This document shows, one piece after another, positions 25,982 to 35,170 of a stretch of 47,654 nt of DNA (positions are counted from its first letter, which is position 1; the number at the start of each line of letters is the position of its first letter). Source of the stretch: Thermoanaerobaculia bacterium (lineage in GTDB: Bacteria > Acidobacteriota > Thermoanaerobaculia > Multivoradales > JAIOJS01). The DNA is taken from positions 1 through 47,654 of the forward strand of contig JAUIDB010000031.1 of NCBI GenBank assembly GCA_030429235.1. The letters are read 5' to 3'. Made by a program: the position numbers and the translations under genes. The notes under the pieces were generated by a model, which worked only from the letters and a program-made list of their open reading frames with translations, was not told where the DNA came from and searched no databases.

Positions 25982-26713
25982 ATGCGTAGGGGGTCTCGAG
26001 CAGTCGTCAGCGGGAGTCGGCATCAGTCAGTAGCCGGCCCAGAGGGAGGCTCGCGGTCGGCCCGCGAGACCCCGATGCCCCGTGCCCTCTCGCAGCGCCA
26101 GGCGGGCTTCACGATGCTGGAGATCCTGGTGGTCCTGGCGATCCTCGGCATCCTTGCACTCTTCACCATGCCGATGCTGCAGCGAATGATCATTCGTTCG
26201 CAGCTCGAGGCCATGGGACGCGAGACCGTGACCTTCCTTCGTTCCGCGCGCCTCGAAGCGATCAAGAACAGCGCTCCCGTGGTGGTGAACCTCAACACGG
26301 CGACCGGCGAGGTCTCGGCGTTTGCCGACATCAACGACGCACTGGGCAACCCGGGAATCGACCTGCTCTACAACCCGCAAGGCGGAGCACCCCCGGGAAC
26401 CACCGACTACATCGTAGTGCCGACCCAGACGCTGACCAAGAACGCCTCCTTCGGCGGACCCGCCGGGGACGCGGCCGCCGTGACCGGGTTCGCCGGCATC
26501 GCCCCCAACTACTCCATCGTCTTCAACGCCGACGGAACGGTATCCAGCGAGGGGACTCTCCGGTTCGGTGACACGCGAGAGAACTACCTCCAGGTCGCGG
26601 TGGGGCCCCGCACCACCGCCCGCGTGAGGATCCTCAAGTGGGATCGCGACGACAGCATCTGGCACCCCCGTGCTCGGGAGACCGGTGGCGTTACCTGGGA
26701 GTGGTACCTATGA
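25982..26713 (+). CDS. Type IV minor pilin / pseudopilin (FimT/GspH-like)
   Basis: This prepilin-type protein (243 residues from 25982) has the peptidase cleavage site AG/FTMLE (G42/F43) with Glu at +5, followed by a hydrophobic helix EILVVLAILGILALF and a GspH/FimT-type beta-rich head. The ATG at 25982 has AGGAG 10 nt upstream but gives a 42-residue leader, long for a pilin. The ATG at 26075 would give an 11-residue leader with a weak ribosome site and may be the true start. Its stop overlaps the ATG of the next gene. Minor pilins of this kind prime pilus assembly at the inner membrane. Confidence 0.9.
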   Translation: MRRGSRAVVSGSRHQSVAGPEGGSRSARETPMPRALSQRQAGFTMLEILVVLAILGILALFTMPMLQRMIIRSQLEAMGRETVTFLRSARLEAIKNSAPVVVNLNTATGEVSAFADINDALGNPGIDLLYNPQGGAPPGTTDYIVVPTQTLTKNASFGGPAGDAAAVTGFAGIAPNYSIVFNADGTVSSEGTLRFGDTRENYLQVAVGPRTTARVRILKWDRDDSIWHPRARETGGVTWEWYL

Positions 26714-27261
26714 AGCGAACCTCGATTGCCTTCGGTCGCGATTCCCAGGGTGGGATCAGCCTGATCGAGACCTTGATCGCCATGCTACTCCTGAGCTTCA
26801 TCGCGATCGGGTTGCTCCCGCTGATGACGCGTTCGGTCCAACAGAACAGCCAGGCCGGGGCCTACTCCACCAGCACCAACTGGGCTCGCTCCAGCATCGA
26901 GGATCTCTCGCAGATCGCATTCGAGTCCCCACGGATCACGATTCCGGGTGGCTCGACCAGTCTGACCATCACCGAGGTCTGGCAACCCTCGACCAGCACC
27001 TGGGTCACTCCGCCCCTGGCTCCGGCGATTCCAGCCGCCCCCACCGACCTCGAGAATAATCCCTGGCAAAGGACGATCGTGGTCGAACAGTTCGGCATGG
27101 GTGATCTGGAAGACAACGGCGTCCTGGACAGCCCGCTGGACGGCTCGACGATTGCTCTCTTCGTGCAGATCAAACGGCTGCGCGTGACGATCCAACGGCA
27201 GTCCAACCGGATCCTCGACGGCACGCCGCCGATCACCATCGATTACATCAAGACCCTGTAA
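26710..27261 (+). CDS. pilV: Type IV minor pilin, PilV-like
   Basis: The 183-residue product has a short leader ending GG/ISLIE (G15/I16) with Glu at +5 (E20) and the helix TLIAMLLLSFIAIGLLPLM. The position after the FimT-like gene, the length and the head region fit PilV, the second minor pilin of the usual fimU-pilV-pilW-pilX-pilY1 order. The ATG overlaps the previous stop (ATGA), showing translational coupling. The head is Thr/Pro-rich and has no cysteine pair that I can see, unlike many PilV proteins. Confidence 0.86.
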   Translation: MKRTSIAFGRDSQGGISLIETLIAMLLLSFIAIGLLPLMTRSVQQNSQAGAYSTSTNWARSSIEDLSQIAFESPRITIPGGSTSLTITEVWQPSTSTWVTPPLAPAIPAAPTDLENNPWQRTIVVEQFGMGDLEDNGVLDSPLDGSTIALFVQIKRLRVTIQRQSNRILDGTPPITIDYIKTL

Positions 27262-27280
27262 CGAAAGAGCCTACGACGCC

Positions 27281-28498
27281 ATGCGACCTCGACTCGTGCC
27301 TCTACGCATCACGAAAGTCCTGCCCTCGAAAGAGGCAGGCTTCACCCTGATCGAGATGATCGTCACGCTGCTCGTGTTGTCCATCGTACTGGTCTTGACC
27401 CTGACGCTGTTCGACACCAACACCCGGTTGGCGCAGGTTCAGACCAGCGTTTCCGATCTGCAACAGAATCTTCGCTCCGCCCAGCAAGTCATCGTTCGCG
27501 ATCTGCGCGCCGCCGGCCGCGGAGCACTGCCCCAGACCCAGTTTCCCGGCACCGTCGGGGGCAATCCCATCGAGGCAATCAGCGTCATCAACAACGTACC
27601 GGCGAGCACCTTCATCGACCCGGGGAACTCGATCCCCGTCCTGGAGGGTACGGACATCCTGGTCGTTCGCGGAGCGCTCAACCAGCCGGTCTGGATGGTC
27701 GCCAAGGACACCGGCGGCTTCACTCGGGACACGGGAAGCGGCAACGGCTCCCTCACGGTCTCCAACACCTCGCTTCCCGGATTCAACATCCCACAATCGC
27801 TGACGGCCCTCACCGATGCCATCAACGCCAACCGGCAGGAGCGCATCGTCCTGGTGAGCGAGGTAGGAGACGAGTTCACCCAGGTCGTAACCCTCGACCC
27901 GGGATCGAGCGCGATCTTCGCTGACTCCGTGCTCCTGGCGTTCACCAGCCCGGCTGGGACCTGGGGAGAGCAGTTCCGTGGTGGTGCGTTCTCCTACGTG
28001 TCCATGGTCGAGGAGTACCGCTACTTCATCGAGGACCGCCGTGCTGTCGCCGGCGACGGTGGTTCGAGCTTGCGGCCCCGCCTGGCTCGGGCCCACGTGC
28101 TCGCCGGTTCCAATACCCCCTACGCGGGGGTCGCCGCGAACTGGAACCGCGAGGTAGCTGACGAGATCGCCGATCTGCAAGTCGCCCTGGGTATCGACAC
28201 CAACGGAGACGGCGCGCTGCTCGACACTCAAAACGAGACCGACGAGTGGCTGTTCAACCATGCCGCCGACGACGCTTCAGTGGCGGGTGGTTGGAACGGG
28301 AATCCACTGTTCTACGTGCGCCTCTCGACGTTGGCCCTGGCTGAGCGACCCGATCGGCGCTTCCGTGCCCCGACCTTCGCCGCCCTCGAAGACCACGCCT
28401 ACACCACCGGCACGGGCGACCTGCTCAACGGTACCGATCGGCGCCTGTACCGCCGCCGCTGGATGCAAACCAACGTCGACCTACGGAACCTCTTCTGA
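27281..28498 (+). CDS. pilW: Type IV minor pilin, PilW-like
   Basis: At 405 residues this is a large prepilin. The leader ends EAG/FTLIE (G20/F21) with Glu at +5 (E25), then the helix MIVTLLVLSIVLVLTLTLF and a conserved QNLRSAQQVIVRDLRAAGRG segment typical of PilW-type proteins. The long head contains a segment near residues 305-320 (ALGIDTNGDGALLDTQ) that looks like an Asp-rich calcium-binding loop; that is inference. It starts 19 nt after pilV and ends 9 nt before the pilX-like gene. Confidence 0.88.
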   Translation: MRPRLVPLRITKVLPSKEAGFTLIEMIVTLLVLSIVLVLTLTLFDTNTRLAQVQTSVSDLQQNLRSAQQVIVRDLRAAGRGALPQTQFPGTVGGNPIEAISVINNVPASTFIDPGNSIPVLEGTDILVVRGALNQPVWMVAKDTGGFTRDTGSGNGSLTVSNTSLPGFNIPQSLTALTDAINANRQERIVLVSEVGDEFTQVVTLDPGSSAIFADSVLLAFTSPAGTWGEQFRGGAFSYVSMVEEYRYFIEDRRAVAGDGGSSLRPRLARAHVLAGSNTPYAGVAANWNREVADEIADLQVALGIDTNGDGALLDTQNETDEWLFNHAADDASVAGGWNGNPLFYVRLSTLALAERPDRRFRAPTFAALEDHAYTTGTGDLLNGTDRRLYRRRWMQTNVDLRNLF

Positions 28499-28507
28499 GA
28501 TCTGCCC

Positions 28508-29128
28508 ATGAGCCAACAAACCGCACCCACACCGCACCTCCGAGCGAACTCCGAGCGGGGTTCTGCCTTCGTGATCACCCTCCTGTCCATGGTGGTGCTC
28601 GGGATCATTCTGCTCTCTCTCTCGGTCATCACGGAGACCGAGCGGCAGATCGCCACCAATGAGCTCATGTCGAACCGCGTCCTGTACGCGGCCGATACCG
28701 GCTTGAACCTCGCCATCGCCCGCGCGCTCACCGTGGGGAGTACCTCCGGCAGCAACAACCCCGCCAACCCCCAACCGATGAACTTCTTCGTGCCCGAGGC
28801 GACCCTGGCCGGGGCGGCCCGCGGCCAACAGATCACCGTGACGCCCTTCTTCCCCCTGCGCGCTTACTACTGCGGAGGGTGCAACGCCGACCTCGGTACC
28901 GACCCCTACTACGTCGTCAACCACGCCGTCTCCTCCACCGCGACGCGCGTGACCTGGACCGGCGCGGCCACGACGCCGCCCGCCACCGCCAGCCGCCTCG
29001 CCAGCAAGCAGACCTACTTCCAGGTCGGTTTCTCGCCTTGGCACCAGCCATCGATCGATGCGATCAACCCCAACAATGACTACAGTGCGATCTCGCAGGA
29101 TACCAAGGGCGTCCACCAGGCTCCCTGA
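28508..29128 (+). CDS. pilX: Type IV minor pilin, PilX-like
   Basis: The 206-residue product has the PilX layout: short basic leader, RG/SAFVI cleavage-like site (G18/S19), a hydrophobic helix TLLSMVVLGIILLSLSVI and the family segment ETERQIATNELMSNRVLYAADTG (here split across about residues 44-68). The +5 Glu of most pilins is absent (Ile23), as is common in PilX proteins. A Cys pair (YYCGGCNADLG) lies in the head. The gene sits between pilW and pilY1, its usual place. GAG shortly upstream of the ATG is a weak ribosome site. Confidence 0.86.
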   Translation: MSQQTAPTPHLRANSERGSAFVITLLSMVVLGIILLSLSVITETERQIATNELMSNRVLYAADTGLNLAIARALTVGSTSGSNNPANPQPMNFFVPEATLAGAARGQQITVTPFFPLRAYYCGGCNADLGTDPYYVVNHAVSSTATRVTWTGAATTPPATASRLASKQTYFQVGFSPWHQPSIDAINPNNDYSAISQDTKGVHQAP

Positions 29129-29233
29129 CCAGCTTTTCCTTCGCCCCTCTAGCGGCCCGCGGGGCCGGAGCGGTCTCATCAGCTCCTTGAAACAGCTACC
29201 CAGTCACTTCCACCTCTTGATCGGGAAGAAGCC

Positions 29234-32200
29234 ATGAAGAAGTACACCCTCTGCCTCAGCCTCCTGCTCGGTTTCGGGCTCCTCGCGTCTCCGGGTCTGC
29301 CCGATGACCGGGATTTCGTGCGAACCTCGGCCGAGGATCCCTACTTCTTCATCATCTTCGACGTCTCCGGTTCGATGAACTGGACGGGAAGCTACGCCGC
29401 CTGCTCCGGCGGCGACTGCATCGCCCCGATGAGCGGCGACGATCCCCTTTCGAAGTTCCACCAGGCGAAACGGGCGATCTACGAGGCGCTCGAGGGCGCC
29501 GAGAACGTCAATTTCGGCTTCGCCACCTACAACCAGGACAGTCTGCGCGTCACCCACAAGCACTTCCGCTACGTGGCCCAGAACGACGGACCGTCCGTGA
29601 GTGGATCCCCGAACAACTTTCCCCGAAATCGAGCCGTCGAGACGTTCGGTCCGGCGTTCAGTCCGTTCTGCGACAACGGGGGCGGCGACAACAACATCGG
29701 TTGCTACCCCAACTGGCCGGCTGATGTGGCTGATAGTTCCGACGGCTACTGGGAGCGCGAGCGCGTCTTGCGACTCCCCAAACCAACTCCCAGCAACTAC
29801 TTCTACATTCGCACCAGCAACGGCACTCGCTACCGGATTCGCTACGAAATGGAAAACGGCACGCAGGTCGGTGACGACAACATCGATGTGCGGGTGACTC
29901 GACGACGCTGCACGGGATCCAACAACCAGTGCAACAATGGTGGTACCGAGAGTGCCATAGTCCGGTATCGACGCCAGGCCCTGACTCTCCCGGCGCCAGG
30001 ACCGGGAGAGCCACCGATCTTCGACGAGTTCCTGCATTGGGACAACGGCGTGCGGCGCGGACCGACGCAACGGGGATACTTCAGCCAGAGCCAATCCTCT
30101 GACATGGGTGTCTCCAACACCTGTGCCGGCTGGGACGGCAACGGCGACTCCAGCTCCGACGACTATTCCGGCTACAACATCCGCTACCCCACCGTTCCCG
30201 GACCGGATCACGCCACCCTCACCTACGGCGACGTCATTCCGCTGAGTTGGAGCGACAACCACAAGGACGACATCCTCAGTCGCTTCGCTCCCACCCCCGG
30301 AATCTACGGTGCGGCGCCGTACTATGAAGACTTCCAAACCGGCGGGCGGAACTACCTGCGGCTCAAGGATCCCAACCTACGGCCGACAGTTCCCCACGGC
30401 TCGACCCCCCTCGCCAAGTCGATGCGTGACTTCCGAAACTGGGTCGACACCTGGTCCACCATCGCAGCGACCAACGACCCTGACTTCGGTTGCCGTCAAC
30501 GCTATCTGCTGATCATCACTGACGGTGCCGACACCTGTGGCGACGCCAATGAGTGCACCATGGCCACCCATCTGCGAAACCGCGGCTTCCTGACCTACGT
30601 GATCGGCTTCGGCCTCACCGGGGGTCCCGCCACCTCCCTGAACTGCATCGCGACCAACGGCGGTACGGGTTCACCCCTGCTGCCCCAGGACGGGGCCGCC
30701 CTGAGTGCCGCCATCACCGACATTCTCAACCAGGTCAAAGAGGCTTCGCGTTCCTTCGCTTCGGCCGCGGTCCCATCCGTCGATGCGAGTTCCGACGACG
30801 CGATCTACCTGACGGACTTCACCCCGATCTCGACCGAATCGACCTGGAACGGTCGCCTCGACGCGTTTCTGAAGCCGCTGCCGCTCACCCCAGCCGGCAT
30901 TCCGGACCGCGCCGTCGCCTGCTCCGGCGGTCTGACCTCTCGATGCCACCTCTGGGAGGCCGGTACCGCCATGCTGACCCAGGCCCCGACGCCCGCCGAA
31001 GTCGCAGGTGGCAACCTCCGTCTCGGGCTCAGCCCGACCCAGCGGCGGGTGTTCTATCCCCACGCAATCGACTACTCCCTGCGCCTCTTCGAGCCGCCGT
31101 CGAACGTCCTCGACTGGCCGCCGCTACTGCAGGATCTCGGGTTTGCCAACACCAACCCGGCGGGCCCCGGGGTATTGCCACGGGCCCGCGCCATCATCGA
31201 AGAGACGCTGGTTCAGAAGCACGCCGACATCCCGATCGATCCGGACAACCCGCTCTCCCCGACCATCCCCATCGACTACATCCTGGGTGACGTGTTCCAT
31301 TCCGATCCGGCAATTCTCCAGAACCCCAATGACTTCAACAAGTTCGCCTCGAACCTGTTCTCGACGGGCGATCCCTGCGATCTCACCGTGTCCTCCGATC
31401 GCGGCTACCGCTGCTTCGCCCAGAAGTCACGCTATCGCCGCAAGTACGTGATCGCCGGCGCCAACGACGGCCAACTGCACTTCTTCAACGCGGGAATCGT
31501 CGATACTTCGACCCTGCAGTTCGACAACGGAGATGGCTCCGAGGTCTTCTCGTACATCCCGCGGATGGCCTTGCCAATCATCCGCGACATCGCCGAAGCG
31601 AACACTCACATCTACGGAGTCGACGGCGCGGTCACCTTGGAGGATGTCTACATCCATCCCCGCGTTGGCTCGGCTGGCGTAGTCGATCCCACGCTGCGAG
31701 AGTGGCGCACGGTTGCAGTGGGGGGCCTCCGCGAGGGCGGACTCAAACTGGGTGGCGACATCGTTCAGATGCCCGAAGCCGCTTCGGCCTTCGCCGAGGA
31801 TGTGCGAACGGGATACTACGCTCTGGACATCACGCAACCCGATCCGTTGACCCATCAGGACGACGGCACGCCGGCGGAACGGTTCGAGCCGGACACTAAC
31901 CCGGTTCCAGGCTGTCTCGTAACCGATGGAGTTACGATTCCTGCCGGCTGCGGACCGGTCCCCTACCCCGCACTCCTGTGGGAGTTCCTCGACGTCAACC
32001 CCGCCACCGGGGAACCAATGGACGAGGATCCGGTACCCAACGGACATGGTGACCTCGGCCAACCCTGGTCCAAGCCGATCGTGACCGGGTTGCAGGTGAT
32101 CGAAGGTGGCAACCTCGTCACCAAGAGTGTCGCCATCGTCGGGGGCGGACTCGATCCCCACAACAAGACCTCGGCAAACCCCGACCAGGGGAACTGGATC

Positions 32201-33307
32201 TACATGATCGACATCGAGACCGGAGAAGCGATCTACAAGCGCCGCGTGCTGGGCTCTGTGCCCAACCTCACTGCGCTCGATCGCGATATCGACGGTCACG
32301 TAGACACTATCTACGCGGGCACCACCGCCGGACGGCTCTACAAGATCGACGTCTCGACGCCGCAACCCCTGGCGACGCCGGCGACGCCGCCGGTCGACGT
32401 TCTCGGCATTGCTCATCCCTCGGTCTCGCGGGTCCTCGCCAGTGAATGGGAACCGTTCGCCATCTTCGAAACCCATAACCACCAGCCAATCTACCTCCCG
32501 CCGCGCATCATCTACGAGGCTCGGGTCGGTAAGTTCGCGGTTGGTTTCGGTACCGGAGACCGTCAGGACTTGTGGAACGAGGACGGCGAGCCTGGACGGT
32601 TCTACCTGATCCTCGACGATACCTACGTGGCCAGCGACGTCACGCTACCCTTCGACGAGACCGAACTCTACGGCTTCGACCCCGGAGATCCACCCCTTCT
32701 CGTGGCGGGTGCGCCACCCAACCTACTCTCCAATCCAGAGTTGGTCGATGTCAACAACCGACCGGGTTGGTATCTGCGCTGGGATCCCGACGAGCGGATG
32801 ATCACGGTGCCGTTTGCCTTCAGTGGCGTACTGATCTTCAACAGCTTCCAGCCGGACATCCTCCAGGTTGGCACGGGTGGCACGGTGGCCTGCGCGCGCA
32901 CCGGAACCACCGGCAACTTCCTGGTTCTGTTGGAGAACGGCAATCCCCTCATCGATCTCGATACCTCGGATGCCGATATCGACCGGGTCCGCCGCATCAC
33001 CGGCTTCATCGCCGCGCCGTACGTCGAACAGACCGCGACTGCCAACAGCGACAGCGGTGGCAGCGGCGGCGGCGGCGGCGGCGGTGCCGGCGGCAGTGGA
33101 GGCGGCGGGGGAGCGAGCGGTGGCACCGACTGCCAGACCGATCCCCTCCTGGTGGCGGCAGCACAGCAGTTCCGCGACCGTGCCCCGCAGGGAGCGAAGT
33201 TCGGCAACTACCTGTTCCGTCTCGGAATGTCGAGTGAGACCGGTGAGCAGATCGGCGCCGCCTGTGTTCCGATCGCGGTGAACCTCCGAAACTGGAAGGA
33301 AAACTAG
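29234..33307 (+). CDS. pilY1: PilY1-like pilus tip adhesin / assembly factor
   Basis: PilY1 proteins sit at the tip of type IV pili, promote extension and act in adhesion or surface sensing. The 1357-residue protein has a signal peptide (residues 1-about 20), a von Willebrand A domain with the metal site D43-V-S45-G-S47 and later CGDANECTMATHL within the same domain, and a C-terminal beta-propeller (about 700-1260) with AGANDGQLHFFNAG and a calcium-type loop DRDIDGHVD near residue 1015. A Gly/Ser-rich stretch at about 1274-1296 precedes a final 60-residue tail with cysteines. GGGAAGAAGCC precedes the ATG. The 105-base gap after pilX shows no clear terminator. Confidence 0.93.
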   Translation: MKKYTLCLSLLLGFGLLASPGLPDDRDFVRTSAEDPYFFIIFDVSGSMNWTGSYAACSGGDCIAPMSGDDPLSKFHQAKRAIYEALEGAENVNFGFATYNQDSLRVTHKHFRYVAQNDGPSVSGSPNNFPRNRAVETFGPAFSPFCDNGGGDNNIGCYPNWPADVADSSDGYWERERVLRLPKPTPSNYFYIRTSNGTRYRIRYEMENGTQVGDDNIDVRVTRRRCTGSNNQCNNGGTESAIVRYRRQALTLPAPGPGEPPIFDEFLHWDNGVRRGPTQRGYFSQSQSSDMGVSNTCAGWDGNGDSSSDDYSGYNIRYPTVPGPDHATLTYGDVIPLSWSDNHKDDILSRFAPTPGIYGAAPYYEDFQTGGRNYLRLKDPNLRPTVPHGSTPLAKSMRDFRNWVDTWSTIAATNDPDFGCRQRYLLIITDGADTCGDANECTMATHLRNRGFLTYVIGFGLTGGPATSLNCIATNGGTGSPLLPQDGAALSAAITDILNQVKEASRSFASAAVPSVDASSDDAIYLTDFTPISTESTWNGRLDAFLKPLPLTPAGIPDRAVACSGGLTSRCHLWEAGTAMLTQAPTPAEVAGGNLRLGLSPTQRRVFYPHAIDYSLRLFEPPSNVLDWPPLLQDLGFANTNPAGPGVLPRARAIIEETLVQKHADIPIDPDNPLSPTIPIDYILGDVFHSDPAILQNPNDFNKFASNLFSTGDPCDLTVSSDRGYRCFAQKSRYRRKYVIAGANDGQLHFFNAGIVDTSTLQFDNGDGSEVFSYIPRMALPIIRDIAEANTHIYGVDGAVTLEDVYIHPRVGSAGVVDPTLREWRTVAVGGLREGGLKLGGDIVQMPEAASAFAEDVRTGYYALDITQPDPLTHQDDGTPAERFEPDTNPVPGCLVTDGVTIPAGCGPVPYPALLWEFLDVNPATGEPMDEDPVPNGHGDLGQPWSKPIVTGLQVIEGGNLVTKSVAIVGGGLDPHNKTSANPDQGNWIYMIDIETGEAIYKRRVLGSVPNLTALDRDIDGHVDTIYAGTTAGRLYKIDVSTPQPLATPATPPVDVLGIAHPSVSRVLASEWEPFAIFETHNHQPIYLPPRIIYEARVGKFAVGFGTGDRQDLWNEDGEPGRFYLILDDTYVASDVTLPFDETELYGFDPGDPPLLVAGAPPNLLSNPELVDVNNRPGWYLRWDPDERMITVPFAFSGVLIFNSFQPDILQVGTGGTVACARTGTTGNFLVLLENGNPLIDLDTSDADIDRVRRITGFIAAPYVEQTATANSDSGGSGGGGGGGAGGSGGGGGASGGTDCQTDPLLVAAAQQFRDRAPQGAKFGNYLFRLGMSSETGEQIGAACVPIAVNLRNWKEN

Positions 33308-33343
33308 TCCCGAATCGGGCCGAGTAGCGATCCTGCTGCTCTT

Positions 33344-33394
33344 CGCCCGGCGGTTCCGGCCCGCTGCTTCGTAGCGCGCTAGGAACGCCGGGCG
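33344..33394. repeat. Inverted repeat at convergent gene ends
   Basis: CGCCCGGCG (33344-33352) pairs with CGCCGGGCG (33386-33394), with a few more pairs if one bulge is allowed; the loop is 33 bases. It lies between the pilY1 stop and the sulfotransferase stop, with the right arm inside the last codons of the latter. It might act as a bidirectional terminator, but there is no T tract. Confidence 0.3.
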
Positions 33395-34884
33395 AGTTTC
33401 TTCAGCACTCGCCAGATCGGGCGTGCCAGGGGCACCCGGCGGAACAGGGCCACCTTGGCCTCCAGCCGCTTTGCGTGGGCCTCGAGATCCTCCAGTCGGA
33501 GCCGGAGCGCGCCCTCTGCGGCCATCGCCTGGTCACGCTCACGCTGCAGGCGTTCCATCCGCTCGCCACGTTGCTGGCGCAGGGCGACGACCTCGGCCTC
33601 GAGCGCGTGGGTCTTCGACCTCTCACGCTCCATCGCGTCGGCCAACTCTGCCTGGCGGAGCTCAGCCGCGCGACACTGTGCCTCCAAGGCTTCCCTAGAC
33701 TCTCGGAGTGAGCGCGCCGCCGCGGCGCGCTCCTCGAAGGCCTGGTGGAGGGGAACGGGGGACGACGACGGCGACGCCTTGTGATGCAGGGCATCATCGA
33801 GCACCTGGAGGATCCACTGCATCGCCTGGTCCTGATTGGCGCCAGCCGCTTGCAGGCCCTGCTCGAGTTCCCGACTCCACCGTCCGAGGTCGTCCAACTC
33901 TCTGCCCTTGGCGGCGAGCTCCTCCTCCACCCGAAACCCCCAGCTCTTCGTGGCTTCCAGTTCGTCCAAGTGGCCATCTCGCTCGACGGCTGCTCGCAAC
34001 CTCTCGTCCTCGTACTCCTCGACCCAGTCCAGCTCCGACAGGTCCCGTTCGAAGTCGGTCCGCAGGAGGTCCAGTCGGTCTCTCGGCGGGGACACCCTGC
34101 TGTGTTTCGCCGTCGCTTCTCTCAACAGTCGAAACACCTCGACCGCAGTGCCCTCTCCGACTCCGTCTTCACGATAGTGGTTCCTGAGATCCGCCATCAA
34201 GAAGGCCTCGACCTCGGCCTCCGCCACGCCCGTCGGTTGGAGTCCGTCCAGTTCCAGCGCGGCGCCGAGTTGCGCCACCAGGGCCCGCCAGTCTTCGAGC
34301 AGGGAGCCGAAGGTAGCCACGGTGCGTGGAAAACTCCGGGTCGTCCTCTCCGATTCGAGGACGTAGCGCAGCCAGAGCGCCTCGGCACGGCACCGGCCAA
34401 TCTGGTCGCGACGTGCGAGCGAACCGCTGACCTCGACCGGATGCCGGAGCGAGAGGACACAGCGGACCCGCCAGCCGGCGCGGACCGCGGTCTCGGACCA
34501 GAACGGCATCAGCCGGCAGAGCCGAGGGTCTTTGAGCACCGCCAAGGAGCAACCCTCGAAGCTTCGGGCCAGGAAGTCCGTCGCATCCGACCGGTACATC
34601 TCGAGTCTCGCCGGGGTCAGAGTCTCGTTCGGGTCGGGTGTCGGTCGCACGTCACCCCAGGTTCTTCCCAGGTCGACGAGCAGAGCATCGTTGATCCTCG
34701 CCATCTCGATCGACTCCCAGAAGCCCCGCGGATTGGATTCCGGGTTCGCCGGCATCAGGTCCGCCGGCAGGGCCGCACCCAACAGATTGAGAACCCTCGT
34801 CAAAGCCGAGGTTCCCGAACGATGCATACCGAGCACGAATACGAGGTCACGCGATGCGGAATCTTGTGGTGGTCGAGAGGTCAT
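33379..34884 (-). CDS. Sulfotransferase-family protein with long C-terminal coiled coil
   Basis: Sulfotransferases move sulfate from PAPS to a hydroxyl or amine. In this protein (about 501 residues from the ATG at 34884) the 5'-phosphosulfate loop is G19-MHRSGTSAL and the 3'-phosphate site is LSLRHPVEVSGSLARR (R147, S153/S155). The catalytic domain ends near residue 310. The rest is charged heptad-rich helix (about 330-480), closing with a basic tail KKLARRS. Such proteins are often found with surface polysaccharide genes, but none are adjacent. Longer readings upstream (to 35016) lack family support; the ATG at 34905 is possible. The ribosome site is weak. Confidence 0.82.
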   Translation of the reverse strand: MTSRPPQDSASRDLVFVLGMHRSGTSALTRVLNLLGAALPADLMPANPESNPRGFWESIEMARINDALLVDLGRTWGDVRPTPDPNETLTPARLEMYRSDATDFLARSFEGCSLAVLKDPRLCRLMPFWSETAVRAGWRVRCVLSLRHPVEVSGSLARRDQIGRCRAEALWLRYVLESERTTRSFPRTVATFGSLLEDWRALVAQLGAALELDGLQPTGVAEAEVEAFLMADLRNHYREDGVGEGTAVEVFRLLREATAKHSRVSPPRDRLDLLRTDFERDLSELDWVEEYEDERLRAAVERDGHLDELEATKSWGFRVEEELAAKGRELDDLGRWSRELEQGLQAAGANQDQAMQWILQVLDDALHHKASPSSSPVPLHQAFEERAAAARSLRESREALEAQCRAAELRQAELADAMERERSKTHALEAEVVALRQQRGERMERLQRERDQAMAAEGALRLRLEDLEAHAKRLEAKVALFRRVPLARPIWRVLKKLARRS

Positions 34885-35170
34885 GGGTAGGCGGCAGCTT
34901 AGCATCGCACGACCCGGATGGAGGGCTGGATCCCGCCGCCCGAGTTCCGGCACCCGAACCGCGATCGACGCAGCGCCGTCGTTGCGCCGGTACCGCCGAA
35001 TCGGTAGAGTCGCCATCGGTAGTATCGTCCCCTAGACCCTCCGTGCGACCCCGGAATGAGGTGTTTAGGCTGAACGCGTCCTCAGCGGCGCGGACGGACT
35101 CCGGCAAGACCAACTCGTGGGATGGCGAGTCCGGCGCACCCAGACCCCGCCGGCAGAGAGGAAACCCCGC
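34885..35170. other. Divergent gap between sulfotransferase and aceE
   Basis: This 286-base region must carry promoters for both divergent genes. I find no convincing -35/-10 pair, operator or small gene. A GAGG ribosome site lies about 10 nt before the aceE ATG. Confidence 0.4.

Noticed and set aside
33055-33120. Possible CRISPR or tandem repeat array
   Set aside because: It is a Gly/Ser codon tract within pilY1, with no spacer-repeat structure.
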